In this document: positions 51,206 to 61,100 of the stretch, piece after piece
Layout: each line of letters opens with the position of its first letter
Numbering within the stretch: the first letter of the stretch is position 1
The notes under the pieces: generated by a model
Told to the model about the DNA's origin: nothing
Databases searched by the model: none
What the model saw: only the letters and a program-made list of their open reading frames with translations
Program-made: the position numbers and the translations under genes
IMG/VR virus record: IMGVR_UViG_3300030117_004654
Span: 27,866 to 91,865 of that record
DNA: 64,000 nucleotides
Source of the DNA: a virus
Reading direction: 5' to 3' (one strand)

Positions 51206-52209
51206 AGTTTCCTAGAGAAGTATGGGCAGGTAGTCATTTAACTAGAAAACAACAAATGAAACGACAAATTGTATCTTCAAGGGAAGAATTTAAAGTATTT
51301 CTTGAAAGGTTCAATAATAAAATGAACTGTTATACTAGTGTATATGACTATAAAAGATTTGGTGATAATCAGGCAGTAGTTTCTTCAGTTATACTTGATA
51401 GATTATTTCTTGATTTTGACTCTCATGGTAAGCCATTAGATTTATCTTTACAAGATACTAAATTGGTTGTAAATTATCTAAATGATATGGATTACGAATA
51501 TGAAATATTTTTTAGTGGAAACGGCTTTCATGTTTTTGTTTATGGAGAAGTTTCAGATAATATTAGGGATATTCAACAGTTTTTCTATAAGTTATATCCT
51601 ATTGCAGTAAATGGGACATTAGATAAATCGGGTGTTCAAACGAGAAGATTGCGTAGAATACCTAATACTGTTAATATGAATACTGAAGAGTTTTTATATT
51701 GTATTCCCCTATCAAGGCAACAATTGACTACTATGGATGATATAATTGCTTTAGCAAAGAATCCTCCTTTCTCTTCGCCGTATCGCTATGGAAATCGTAA
51801 GGTCGGGTGGCCTAAAGCCCCCTCTATTGGGAATGCCCCACTAGAAATTAGTGAGGTAAAGAGGGTAGGAAAACTACCAATTCTACCTTGTTTGAATAAT
51901 AGCATAATGGTGGAGAATCCGACACATGAGGCAAGATATTACCTTGTTTCTTGGTTTAGGACATTATTAGCAGAAAATAAGAAATGTTATGATGCTGATA
52001 AAAACGCGCAAATTATGGATATGATAATTGATGAAATTAAAAAAATTGCATCCCATGATAATGTTTGGTTAGATTGGGATGAAGAAACTACACGCTATCA
52101 TTCTTGGTACACTGTAAACAATGATGGTGGGTATATGGCCCCTACTTGTGAAAAATTAATTAGTGAGGGTTATTGTGTAGGAAAATGTTGGAGATTTCCG
52201 GAGGTATGA
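51202..52209 (+). CDS. Archaeo-eukaryotic primase with PriL-like C-terminal domain
   Basis: 335 aa. DRLFLD71-F-D73 is the DxD metal site; S105-G-N-G-F-H110 is the SGxGxH motif; TRRLRRIPNTVN supplies the third (basic) motif. The C-terminal third has PCLNN, a later TCEKLISEGYC and GKCW: four cysteines suited to the 4Fe-4S domain of PriL. Small and large primase functions thus appear fused in one chain. Makes primers for the split polymerase. Confidence 0.85.
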   Translation: MKFPREVWAGSHLTRKQQMKRQIVSSREEFKVFLERFNNKMNCYTSVYDYKRFGDNQAVVSSVILDRLFLDFDSHGKPLDLSLQDTKLVVNYLNDMDYEYEIFFSGNGFHVFVYGEVSDNIRDIQQFFYKLYPIAVNGTLDKSGVQTRRLRRIPNTVNMNTEEFLYCIPLSRQQLTTMDDIIALAKNPPFSSPYRYGNRKVGWPKAPSIGNAPLEISEVKRVGKLPILPCLNNSIMVENPTHEARYYLVSWFRTLLAENKKCYDADKNAQIMDMIIDEIKKIASHDNVWLDWDEETTRYHSWYTVNNDGGYMAPTCEKLISEGYCVGKCWRFPEV

Positions 52210-52211
52210 AA

Positions 52212-52904
52212 ATGTTATTAATAGATAGTAGAGAAAATTCTGATTTGGCAAAGTTAATTATAACTAAAGCAAATAGAATGAATATACAACATGAAAAGAA
52301 ATGGCTTGAGGTTGGAGATTATGTTATAGGCGATGTTTGTTTTGAAGCAAAGTCGGCTATGGATTTTCTTAATTCAGTAATTAGTAGAAGAATTTGGACT
52401 CAAGTAGACAATATGGATAGGAGTTATAACAAAAATTTTGTTGTAATTTATGGTTCAGTTGAACAGGCTTTAGGTGCTATGAAATACATTAAGTCATTTA
52501 ATGATGCAAACCCTGAAGCAAAAAAGAATATGTATAGAATGCAATTTAAAGGGGCTATTGGTAGACTTAGATTGGATTATGATATTGGTGTAATATGGAG
52601 AGATAGTGTTGAGGATATAGCAGATGAAATAATAACTTTAGCAAAAATGGCCCCTGTTGACCGAAAGGTTATTATGCCAAGCATTCCTCGTAGAATAGCA
52701 ACGAATGATGTTAGAATTGATATGCTAACTACAATTAAAGGAGTTAGTGAATCAAAGGCTAAAGAATTATTGAAACTTAACGGTTCAATAATGGAAATAG
52801 GCGATAGCAATACAGATGAATTGACTATTGCCAAAGGTATTGGCAACACGGTTGCTGATAGGATACTTGATGTATTAAACTCAGAAAAGAAGGTGAAACA
52901 ATGA
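52212..52904 (+). CDS. XPF/ERCC4-type nuclease with HhH domain
   Basis: 230 aa from the ATG at 52212, seven bases after GGAGGT. LLIDSREN, then V-G35-D36-Y-V-I-G, E45-A-K47 in place of the usual ERK, D51-F-L-x-S-V-I-x-R-R: the XPF nuclease core with an altered ERK box. The last 60 residues hold two helix-hairpin-helix units (TTIKGVSESKAKELL, IAKGIGNTVADRIL). Cuts branched DNA such as flaps or forks; no helicase domain is attached. Confidence 0.85.
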   Translation: MLLIDSRENSDLAKLIITKANRMNIQHEKKWLEVGDYVIGDVCFEAKSAMDFLNSVISRRIWTQVDNMDRSYNKNFVVIYGSVEQALGAMKYIKSFNDANPEAKKNMYRMQFKGAIGRLRLDYDIGVIWRDSVEDIADEIITLAKMAPVDRKVIMPSIPRRIATNDVRIDMLTTIKGVSESKAKELLKLNGSIMEIGDSNTDELTIAKGIGNTVADRILDVLNSEKKVKQ

Positions 52905-54313
52905 ATACAGATGAAGATGAATACTATGCAATTGAAAATCCAATGGATATACAAGGTGATGAACAGTTACCTAACTTAGTTAGGGATTGGGTAGAAACTT
53001 TTGGTAAGGTTTCTCGTTATAATGAATTCCCTGCAACATTGGCGTATTTTAATATATTAGGAGAAATTATTAAGGATTATGTTTGGATTCCTTATGGATA
53101 TACAATGGAAGATACAAGATTTCATGTAGCGCATATTCAAACAGCAAGAAGTGGGAAGTCGGTTTTAAATGATTTTTATTCACAAATTGTAGAAAAAACA
53201 TTTGAGTATATCAATGCTGTTCATGGTACAGAATTTAATATGTTTGATATTGTAGATTATACAGATGCGGCATTAATTGGTTCAACAAGAAAAGTCCCTA
53301 ATCCAGAATTTGGTGAAGAAGGTGAACCAAGAGAAATTGATGAACAAGTAGATGGTGCGCTTGAAGGTAGCGGAATTGCTTTATTCGATGAGTTTGAAGC
53401 AAGTGGTGTATTTAAGAAAGGGGCGCATAAAGAAAATGTAATTACTTATTTTCAAAAATTAATGAATACATTAACTACTGATGGTTATTTAATTAAAAAG
53501 AAATTAGCACATGGTCCAGTTATTACTTGTGATTGTCAAAGAGCAGTTTGGGCAACAACTTATGTTCCCGAACATTTAACAGAAGTTATTGCAACTAAAG
53601 GTGTGCTTCAACGAATGTTTATGTATGTTAGAGAAGTTCCACAATATATTCTTGATGAAATGAGAAAGACTTTAATTCACGATATTGGTAGCATTAAGAA
53701 AAGAGAAGTGCCTCAAAATAAATTTGCTAAAGCCCTACTAACAATTTTTAATGTTGTAAAGGAAAGAGCAGACCATACTGAAAAATACCAAATGGTTGAA
53801 TTTACTGACGGTATTCACGAATTAATTGAAATGGAATATGATAATATGATTAAGTATTTGAGCAAAGTCCCAGAAGAAGTAAGAAAAATTGTTAGTTTGT
53901 TTGAAACAAATTCACTTATTTATATTACTAAACTTGCAGTATTATGTGCTATTACAGAAACGCCCGGAAGAGCCGAAAATGAAAAATGGAAGGTTTTTCC
54001 GCGTAATGTAAGACAGGCGGCGTGGATTGTCCGACAAGGTTATATGAGTCTTGTTGCTTGGATGATTGTAGCACTTAAGGTTAGGAGAAGTTCTATTGCT
54101 GAAGAAGCGGGACTTCACGACTATATTGAAGCATATAACGCTATGGATAAAAAGGAAGATTGGGTCAATAAGGCAGAGTTAAGAGTATTTTGTGAAGAAT
54201 ATAAAAATATACCCCAAGCGAAATTTTATAGAGTTTGGCCTAAATTAGAACATAAGTTTGATATTAAGAAAGAAGGTAGAACAGTATATGTTAAACTAAA
54301 GGAGGAAAATTAA
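52901..54313 (+). CDS. Helicase-like P-loop ATPase
   Basis: 470 aa. A degenerate Walker A T81-A-R-S-G-K-S87, Walker B IALFD163-E164-F-E. The order of motifs and a C-terminal winged-helix-like domain fit viral replicative helicase or MCM-like/DUF3987-like ATPases. Located between XPF-like nuclease and DEDD exonuclease in the replication block, it is the only candidate replicative helicase in the window. Confidence 0.6.
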   Translation: MNTDEDEYYAIENPMDIQGDEQLPNLVRDWVETFGKVSRYNEFPATLAYFNILGEIIKDYVWIPYGYTMEDTRFHVAHIQTARSGKSVLNDFYSQIVEKTFEYINAVHGTEFNMFDIVDYTDAALIGSTRKVPNPEFGEEGEPREIDEQVDGALEGSGIALFDEFEASGVFKKGAHKENVITYFQKLMNTLTTDGYLIKKKLAHGPVITCDCQRAVWATTYVPEHLTEVIATKGVLQRMFMYVREVPQYILDEMRKTLIHDIGSIKKREVPQNKFAKALLTIFNVVKERADHTEKYQMVEFTDGIHELIEMEYDNMIKYLSKVPEEVRKIVSLFETNSLIYITKLAVLCAITETPGRAENEKWKVFPRNVRQAAWIVRQGYMSLVAWMIVALKVRRSSIAEEAGLHDYIEAYNAMDKKEDWVNKAELRVFCEEYKNIPQAKFYRVWPKLEHKFDIKKEGRTVYVKLKEEN

Positions 54314-54314
54314 A

Positions 54315-54554
54315 ATGAAAGTAAGTTATGAGGTAGACTATATTGTTTTTGATGTAACAAAAGGTCCAAAAGCAATAGTTGAAGTTCTAAATGATAGAGG
54401 AACAAAAGGTTGGTATCCAGCAAATAGTGTAAATGTTGCTGGAACCAATTTAGTGTTTTTCTTAGTAAAACCAACGTTTGATATGCCTGAAACAAAATCG
54501 GCAGATGAACAGCATTTAAACAAACTATGGGGAAATAAGTCCGGTAGTGAATAA
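54315..54554 (+). CDS. Small hypothetical protein
   Basis: 79 aa (MKVSYEVDYIVFD...). Beta-rich with a short acidic helical tail; the preceding gene ends with GGAGGAAAAT, its ribosome site. Function unknown. Confidence 0.58.
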   Translation: MKVSYEVDYIVFDVTKGPKAIVEVLNDRGTKGWYPANSVNVAGTNLVFFLVKPTFDMPETKSADEQHLNKLWGNKSGSE

Positions 54555-54555
54555 T

Positions 54556-55149
54556 ATGGTGGTAGCACTTGATATTGAAACTAAAAACCTTTCTACGGAA
54601 ATCGGTGGTTGGGGTAATACGCATATGTTTCTCGTATCGACGGTGGCAACGTGGGATGGACAAATTGGCAAAATATATGTGGATGAAGATGTAACTGATA
54701 AAATAGTTACTAAATCTAATACACAAGTATTGCCTTTGAGACAACTAAAATATGACTTAGATGATATGCTTAAATCAGGTACTAAGTTATTAGGACACAA
54801 TATTGCTGCATTTGATTTACCTGTTTTAAGAGATTCAATGGATATTTATTGTGTTAGAAAATTCTTATCAGAAGGTCAATATATTGATACTAGTAAAGAA
54901 ATTGTAAAACAATATGGTGAAAGAATTAGCCTTCAAAATCTAGTTGATAACACATTAGGGGAAACTAAATCTTTAGAAAGTATAATGGCCCCTGCTATGT
55001 GGAAATCTGGAGAATATCAAGCAGTAGTAGATTATTGTCTAAAGGATTGTAAGTTGGTATATGATTTGTATAAACATGGATTAGATAATGTAGTAAAGGC
55101 TTTTAGTATAGAGCAAGAAAAAGATGTTGAATTAAAAATGGAATGGTGA
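54556..55149 (+). CDS. DEDD-type 3'-5' exonuclease
   Basis: 197 aa from the ATG at 54556; a GTG at 54547 is the alternative. MVVALD6-I-E8-T (Exo I), GHNIAAFDLPVL (Exo II), YCLKDCKLVYDL (Exo III). Stand-alone RNase-H-fold exonuclease, similar to the proofreading domains of family B polymerases. Proofreading in trans or RNA primer removal are possible. Confidence 0.8.
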   Translation: MVVALDIETKNLSTEIGGWGNTHMFLVSTVATWDGQIGKIYVDEDVTDKIVTKSNTQVLPLRQLKYDLDDMLKSGTKLLGHNIAAFDLPVLRDSMDIYCVRKFLSEGQYIDTSKEIVKQYGERISLQNLVDNTLGETKSLESIMAPAMWKSGEYQAVVDYCLKDCKLVYDLYKHGLDNVVKAFSIEQEKDVELKMEW

Positions 55150-55155
55150 AAAAAA

Positions 55156-55308
55156 ATGGAAACAGGCGAAGTATTTGCATGGTTGATTTTCTCAATTGTA
55201 ATTACCTTATTGTTCTTTGCGGCATTTGGTCAAAGTAATATCACTGAAGACACAATTGAAGAATATATGGAAAACATTATGCAAAAAGTTAGAAGAGGCG
55301 AGAGATAA
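55156..55308 (+). CDS. Small membrane protein
   Basis: 50 aa (METGEVFAWLIFS...). Hydrophobic segment at about 6-25, then an amphipathic basic helix. Function unknown. Confidence 0.55.
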   Translation: METGEVFAWLIFSIVITLLFFAAFGQSNITEDTIEEYMENIMQKVRRGER

Positions 55309-55310
55309 TT

Positions 55311-55496
55311 ATGGGGTTAAAAACTAATTGTCCTAAATGCGGATTGAAAACAATTCCAAGAAGGATAATTGGGGTTTATGTTGGTTCAGCAGACTCTATC
55401 AAAATATGGGAATGTCGAGAGTGTTTAGCACTTTGGACTAATTCACAACATAGACAGAAAATAAAGGTCGGGGAAGTTCACGCTTCCTCGGCCTAA
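55311..55496 (+). CDS. Small zinc-ribbon protein
   Basis: 61 aa. CPKCG and CREC form a zinc ribbon; C-terminal part basic then Ala/Ser. Last gene of the plus arm, directly before the terminator. Confidence 0.6.
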   Translation: MGLKTNCPKCGLKTIPRRIIGVYVGSADSIKIWECRECLALWTNSQHRQKIKVGEVHASSA

Positions 55497-55498
55497 AA

Positions 55499-55723
55499 TT
55501 TTTTTTTGGTTATTTTTAACGTGTTATTTTTTGGGGTCATTTTGTAACACATTTTTTGACCTCTGATATTGTGGTTTTGACCCCTTCAGATTTGCCCCTT
55601 AGAGGGGTCAGGGATGCCCTGTAAGGCTCTCCTTTGAATCAGGGGTTGTCCACCTACCACCACTGATTTAGAGGGCTTGTAATGCTAGTATATGGGGCTA
55701 AGTTTTTAATTCATTTTAAACTA
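55499..55723. terminator. Convergent terminator between the two arms
   Basis: A run of nine T starts at 55499. GTGTTA (55521-55526) pairs with TAACAC (55545-55550), followed by six T. TGACCCCT (55578-55585) pairs with AGGGGTCA (55603-55610). Plus-strand genes end on one side, minus-strand genes on the other, so these signals probably stop transcription from both directions. Confidence 0.7.
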
Positions 55724-57724
55724 TTATGCGTTACTTCCCTTAAATACTTCCCACATAGATTCAGCAGCAATATAAACAACTGTTGCATATTGCGCTACAT
55801 CGAGAACAAGAGTATTTGCCGTTCCACCCATGCCCGCATCAATTACTCTAAATTCGTCACTACCTGCTCTAGTAAGTGTAACTTGACCTGCATTTATGTT
55901 TTTAAATGTGTATGTTCTACCTTCTACACCTGCGGGCATTGTCGCTGCAACCGCTGAACCATTACTAAAAACAACATACCTATAATCTTCAAATGTAGAT
56001 GCAGCATTTGAAGTAGAAGTAAGTTTAACAATTTTATTTCCTTGATTACCACCAAAATCAATTGTATTTAATGGGGCCATAGCAAGCCCGATTTTATCAA
56101 CATCAGCATCAACTGTAATCATATTTGTATTTGAATCTCCTTCTACTCGGAAATTAATATCTGCACCGCCTTCATTAAAACAGGCTTCAGTGGAAGTCAT
56201 TCTAAATACTTCTTGACCATCTGTTCCGGCCTTAGTTAAATAGAATAAGAATCTACCATCTTCTGTTCCAGCATCAGCATCATGTGAATCAGCCATTAAA
56301 TAGGCATAAGTGTGAATAGAACCACCTTTATCCATAGCCTTAAATCTAATAATTCCAATATCATCGCTATCTGCTACTTCAGAATGGCCACTGATAGGGT
56401 TCTTGAAAAATGTAATACCTGCTTCTTGGGAATCATCATTTTGGTTTTCAATTAGAAGAACAGGTTTACTACCCTCGATACTAACTAAATGTAATAATTC
56501 TTCAGGTGTTTGTGTTCCAATACCTACATTACCACCAACTAATGTTGCAGCATAATTTGTATCTGCCCCCATAACAACGGCATTTATTCCTACATTTTTT
56601 TGTGTTCCTGAAGTTCCACCTGTCATTGAAACATCAATACCTGTATTATTCACAGTTCCAACCATTGTTGGTGAATCAGAATTTAAATCTAAATCTAAAC
56701 CAATATTTGTAGCAGTTTGTCCTGATGCAGTAATACCTGTTGCATCAAAATCAATAAATGCCCCTTTTGTTGTAGCAGTAGTGGTTCCTGAAAAATCAGT
56801 ATCAACTGTTAATGTAGTTCCATCAAAAGTTAATTTTGCTTCACCATTCAATGCGTCAGCAGAACTAAATGTTGCTATTCTATCATTTGAGCCATTAGCA
56901 ACTGCTGAAACTACACCACCGCCTGTAACCCAAGATAAAACACCTGAAGAATCAGATTGTAAAGTTCTATCTCCACCGGGAAATGCTGCTGGCATTGTAT
57001 AAACTGAATTAGAAGTTACCGCCGCAGGTGCTTTAAATCCAGTATAATGTGCGCCATTATCCGTATCTTCTAAAAACCTTAATTCACCGGCATTAGTAGC
57101 ACCATTACCTAATGACATAAAGGGTGTTGTTACAATAGTTGCTGTTGTTCCAGCAATACTTAATCCTGACCCACTTGCGGTTAATGACCCTTTTTCAGTA
57201 TAACCACTATTATCATAACCAATACTAACTGAATTATCTGTAACATTTTGTGTAAACATTTGAAATGACCTATTTGTAGCATCATCCGCAGAACCAGCCT
57301 CAATATTAACTAATGCAACAGGAATATAACCGTCTGCAATATCTTTAACTCTTGGTGAAGAATAAATATTGGTTTCTATACTTAATTCTATATGTGGTGT
57401 GCCTCCACCATTAATATCCAATAATACCCATGCATACCTAGAATATGTTCCATTAGATACATGAGTAGAAGTTTGGTCAACTGTTAATGTTCCTGAATGA
57501 GAATATACTTTACCATCATAAATATACTGAGGGTCAACTAATGAATATCTTGTATAGCCTCCTGAAGAACTTAATGTAAAAGTTCCAGACTTAATAATCA
57601 TTCTCCCTTTAGCCATAATTTCTAATGCTTTGATAATTCCTGTATGTAATGAGTCTATTCCATCAACCATGCCGGTTGTTGGGGATGCTGCTAAATTTGT
57701 TATTCTACCTAAATTTGATACCAT
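55724..57724 (-). CDS. Fibre-like / receptor-binding tail protein
   Basis: 666 aa. N-terminal helical part, then a long beta-rich body low in Cys, with Gly/Ser/Thr-rich strands (LTASGSGLSIAGTT), a NVGIGTQTPEELLHL segment typical of viral fibre and adhesin proteins, and a final domain (TYTFKNINAGQVTLTRAG...VYIAAESMWEVFKG). No intramolecular chaperone ending was seen. Probably binds the host surface. Confidence 0.75.
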   Translation of the reverse strand: MVSNLGRITNLAASPTTGMVDGIDSLHTGIIKALEIMAKGRMIIKSGTFTLSSSGGYTRYSLVDPQYIYDGKVYSHSGTLTVDQTSTHVSNGTYSRYAWVLLDINGGGTPHIELSIETNIYSSPRVKDIADGYIPVALVNIEAGSADDATNRSFQMFTQNVTDNSVSIGYDNSGYTEKGSLTASGSGLSIAGTTATIVTTPFMSLGNGATNAGELRFLEDTDNGAHYTGFKAPAAVTSNSVYTMPAAFPGGDRTLQSDSSGVLSWVTGGGVVSAVANGSNDRIATFSSADALNGEAKLTFDGTTLTVDTDFSGTTTATTKGAFIDFDATGITASGQTATNIGLDLDLNSDSPTMVGTVNNTGIDVSMTGGTSGTQKNVGINAVVMGADTNYAATLVGGNVGIGTQTPEELLHLVSIEGSKPVLLIENQNDDSQEAGITFFKNPISGHSEVADSDDIGIIRFKAMDKGGSIHTYAYLMADSHDADAGTEDGRFLFYLTKAGTDGQEVFRMTSTEACFNEGGADINFRVEGDSNTNMITVDADVDKIGLAMAPLNTIDFGGNQGNKIVKLTSTSNAASTFEDYRYVVFSNGSAVAATMPAGVEGRTYTFKNINAGQVTLTRAGSDEFRVIDAGMGGTANTLVLDVAQYATVVYIAAESMWEVFKGSNA

Positions 57725-57725
57725 T

Positions 57726-58154
57726 TTATTCTACCTCCACTGTAAATGTAAAATTTAATACGTCTGTTGATTGAAAGGGGCCGATTGCATCAAAAACTAC
57801 TCTAGCCAACATACTTGTTTCTGTTGCGGCTTCTGTTCCATTTGAATCTGCTGGTTGAACACCTTCAGTTATCATAACACCGAATTGAGTATCATTTGTC
57901 GGCATATTTTCGCTAAAGATACCAAATTCTCTTACAGTATTACCTAATAATAATCCACCATTAGTAGATAATACAAAATCAATAGTAGTGTCATCAGATT
58001 TAGAATTTGATGTTGAAGTGTTTACGCTTAAAATTGGAACATCTAAATCTGTTGCGGTTGGAAACGTTGCATTTCCGCCAGCCCCTACATTTCCTTTATT
58101 ATAGAAATTTTTTAAGAAATGTGCTACCTTTATTTTTGCTTCATCTACAATCAT
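57726..58154 (-). CDS. Tail-associated protein
   Basis: 142 aa. Helical start (MIVDEAKIKVAHFLKNF), then beta strands rich in Thr, Ser and Gly. Lies between the giant tail gene and the fibre gene, so it may be an adaptor in the tail tip. No family named. Confidence 0.6.
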   Translation of the reverse strand: MIVDEAKIKVAHFLKNFYNKGNVGAGGNATFPTATDLDVPILSVNTSTSNSKSDDTTIDFVLSTNGGLLLGNTVREFGIFSENMPTNDTQFGVMITEGVQPADSNGTEAATETSMLARVVFDAIGPFQSTDVLNFTFTVEVE

Positions 58155-61100
58155 TTATATTCCTCCCATAATACATCTTCATTGACTAAATTTCCAATAG
58201 CCTGTGTAGTATCGACTGATGCTTGAGTATTTAACCCTGCCGCAGTATTTCCTTGTGTTACTTGCCTTGTCATACTAAGTTTAATTGGTTTTAACCTCAT
58301 TGTATCATAATGCATACTATCTACCTTACTTGATTTAAATTTATCTTTTCTTAAAAATGATGATAGTTTCTTTTGTGATATAATTAAACTAGCAAGATGA
58401 TTATCTAGTGTTTTATTATAACCACCACATTCTAAAGTTAATTGTCCCATAGTATCATGTCTTATTTCTAGAATAATATATGATGACCTAGGTATATGTT
58501 CACTTGGATAATCTATTACAATAATATCTCCTGATTTAATTAATTCTAAATTTTCAGCAATACACTTCACTTTGATTCTATTTTGATTTATAAGAAACAG
58601 TGATAATAAACTTGTTGCTTTTTTATCAGCCTCGGTTTGAGTAGATATAGTATCATCAAATTCTTCATAAGTTATTTTTCCTAATTCTTTAATACTTTTA
58701 ACATTCCTTTTAGTAGATTTAACATCGTTCCCATAAACTATTACTTCATTGTAAAAACCAAATGCTGAATCATTTTGTTCTATTTCTATTACTTTAATAT
58801 CAGAATCATTCTCATTAATTTCTAAATTTGTAAATCTAAAGTTATCTAATTTAGATATAATTTCAATATCTTCACCGACTATGTTTATTTCTTCATCTTT
58901 TAATTTTGCTAAATAATCAATAGAATTATATAAATCTCCTCCTTGAATATTAGGGGCAGTAATATATAATTTATCTTTATCTTTTTTAGTATAGATTATA
59001 TTATTTTCTTCTAATAATTCATTTACAATATTATGTGTATCTTGACCAATTCTAACACCTACACCGATAGAAGCAGTTAAAGGATTTTTAATATTAATTT
59101 TTGTGCTAGTTTTTAAAGTAAATATTTCTCCTAATGAAACTACACCAGACATTTTTTCTTTAAAATCTCCATCAAACTGCATTGTATAATAAGGTATAGT
59201 CTGTTGATTAGGATTACCTGTTCTTGTATGGTCAGTTTTAGTTATTGTAACTGATTTTCTTTGTTTACTAATCCCATCATTAAGTAACATATCATATGTT
59301 CTCAATGGTATTCTAGTTGAAGGTTCAAAAGTATTTTTTCCGTGGTCATAATCTGTATCTCTCGGTACTAAATATCTTTCATGATTTGAAGTATAAACAT
59401 TATGATGAGGGTTAATTGGAACATACATAGATAAAATACCTTCATTATTATCAAACTCAGTTAAATCATTGTATTTGTATTGATTATTATCATTTTTTTC
59501 ACCAAATCTAAATAAAGGAATATCACCATACATTTCATCAGAATCTGCCTTTTTAGTATATCTACTACTTGGCCTCCATAAGTCAATAGTTGTAGGGGAG
59601 TTTTTCCAAAAACAAACTTGATTTGGTCTAAATACTCTAAAATAATTATTTTCATCTGTATCAAAATTATCAATAACAAATTCATGATATTCAACTGAAC
59701 CTGTTCTAACAATTTCATGCGATATAATTTTATGTATTGATTGTGGTATTTTTTCTGCTAAAGATTTCTTTCGGTCATTAGTATCATCATCTGTATTATT
59801 ATCTACGGTTCTTAATCCCGTGTATGCTGAAGTATCACCTAACACTGTTGCTGCGGCCTCAATAGAAACTAAATAACAACCTGTTAAATTGGGACTATAT
59901 TTTACCCAATGGTTACATTCTAAATTACCAAGATTTGAATAAACAGGATTTTTACCTGTTGTATCTACTCTAAATTTAAAATATTTATTTGAGTGACCAT
60001 CTAAACTATTGATATTCTCTCCAATACTTTGACTAGTTCCTGCTGAGGTTGTCGCTGTTCCTTGTGTTATATATAACATTGGTTTAAAAACAAAATCTCC
60101 ACCATCACAAATAGTGTTTGAGCCGTCACCCTCATTTTTTACGTAATTTCCATCACTATCTTTTGTTACTTTAAATTTAGCAAATTCTCCTCTCCAATCA
60201 TTAGAAACGCTAGTAACTGAAGTTTTATTAGTTTTAGTATCAAATAATCTAACATTTAAAGTAAAGGGTGTAATATCCTTTATTGATTCATCGGTATCAG
60301 TTCCAATTTTATAATTTAATTGGTTAATATTTGGGTCACCAGCATTACTTCCTGTATAACCCGTAGCAGACCAATTACCTTTTTCTTGTGTAGTAAGCCA
60401 TGACATACCTTCTTTTAATTTAAACCCTTCTGAATTTTCCATACCTCTCCTTCTTAAGCAAGTAAATCTCATCATATAATAAGGTATTGTATTATCAGGA
60501 ATATCTTCAAACCATGATTTTCTACTTGCTGCTGTACTATGAGTATGGTGTTTATATAATTGATAATTAGATAATGAATCTAAAATTTTAGAAGGGTGAA
60601 TTAATTCTGCATCTGCTATACTTGAACCTACTGACAATGTTCCGAAATCTGGCCTACAATGTGTGCCTAAAAGTTCTTTTGGTGCTAAAGGATGACCGGC
60701 AGTATGATTTGTTCCACTTGTTAAAGTTGGACCACCCACTACTCTTCTTTTAAAATTAAAAGTTAATCCTGAAGCAGTTGCACCCTGATTAGCATTTAAT
60801 GTACAAATTCTAGTAGAACCTGTTTGACCAGACGCATAATCAGTAACAGTACCAATGAAAGTACTACCATTGTAAACTTTCATACCAAATTCAACAACAT
60901 CATCCATATTTATTGTGACAGTGTTACTACCAATACCTTCATCAACAGTTGTAGTTGCAGGGAATCGTATAATTCTAGGATTATCACCAAAAGTAGTTCC
61001 TAAACCGGTAGTTGCAGTATTATTTGTTTCTCCACTGCCTATACTAAATAAAAGTCTTTCTGGAACAGTGCATAATAAAGTTCCAAAATTATGACCGGAA

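Noticed and set aside
55682-55957. Plus-strand Cys-rich frame after the terminator
   Set aside because: It lies antisense to the fibre gene and across the terminator; no ribosome site.
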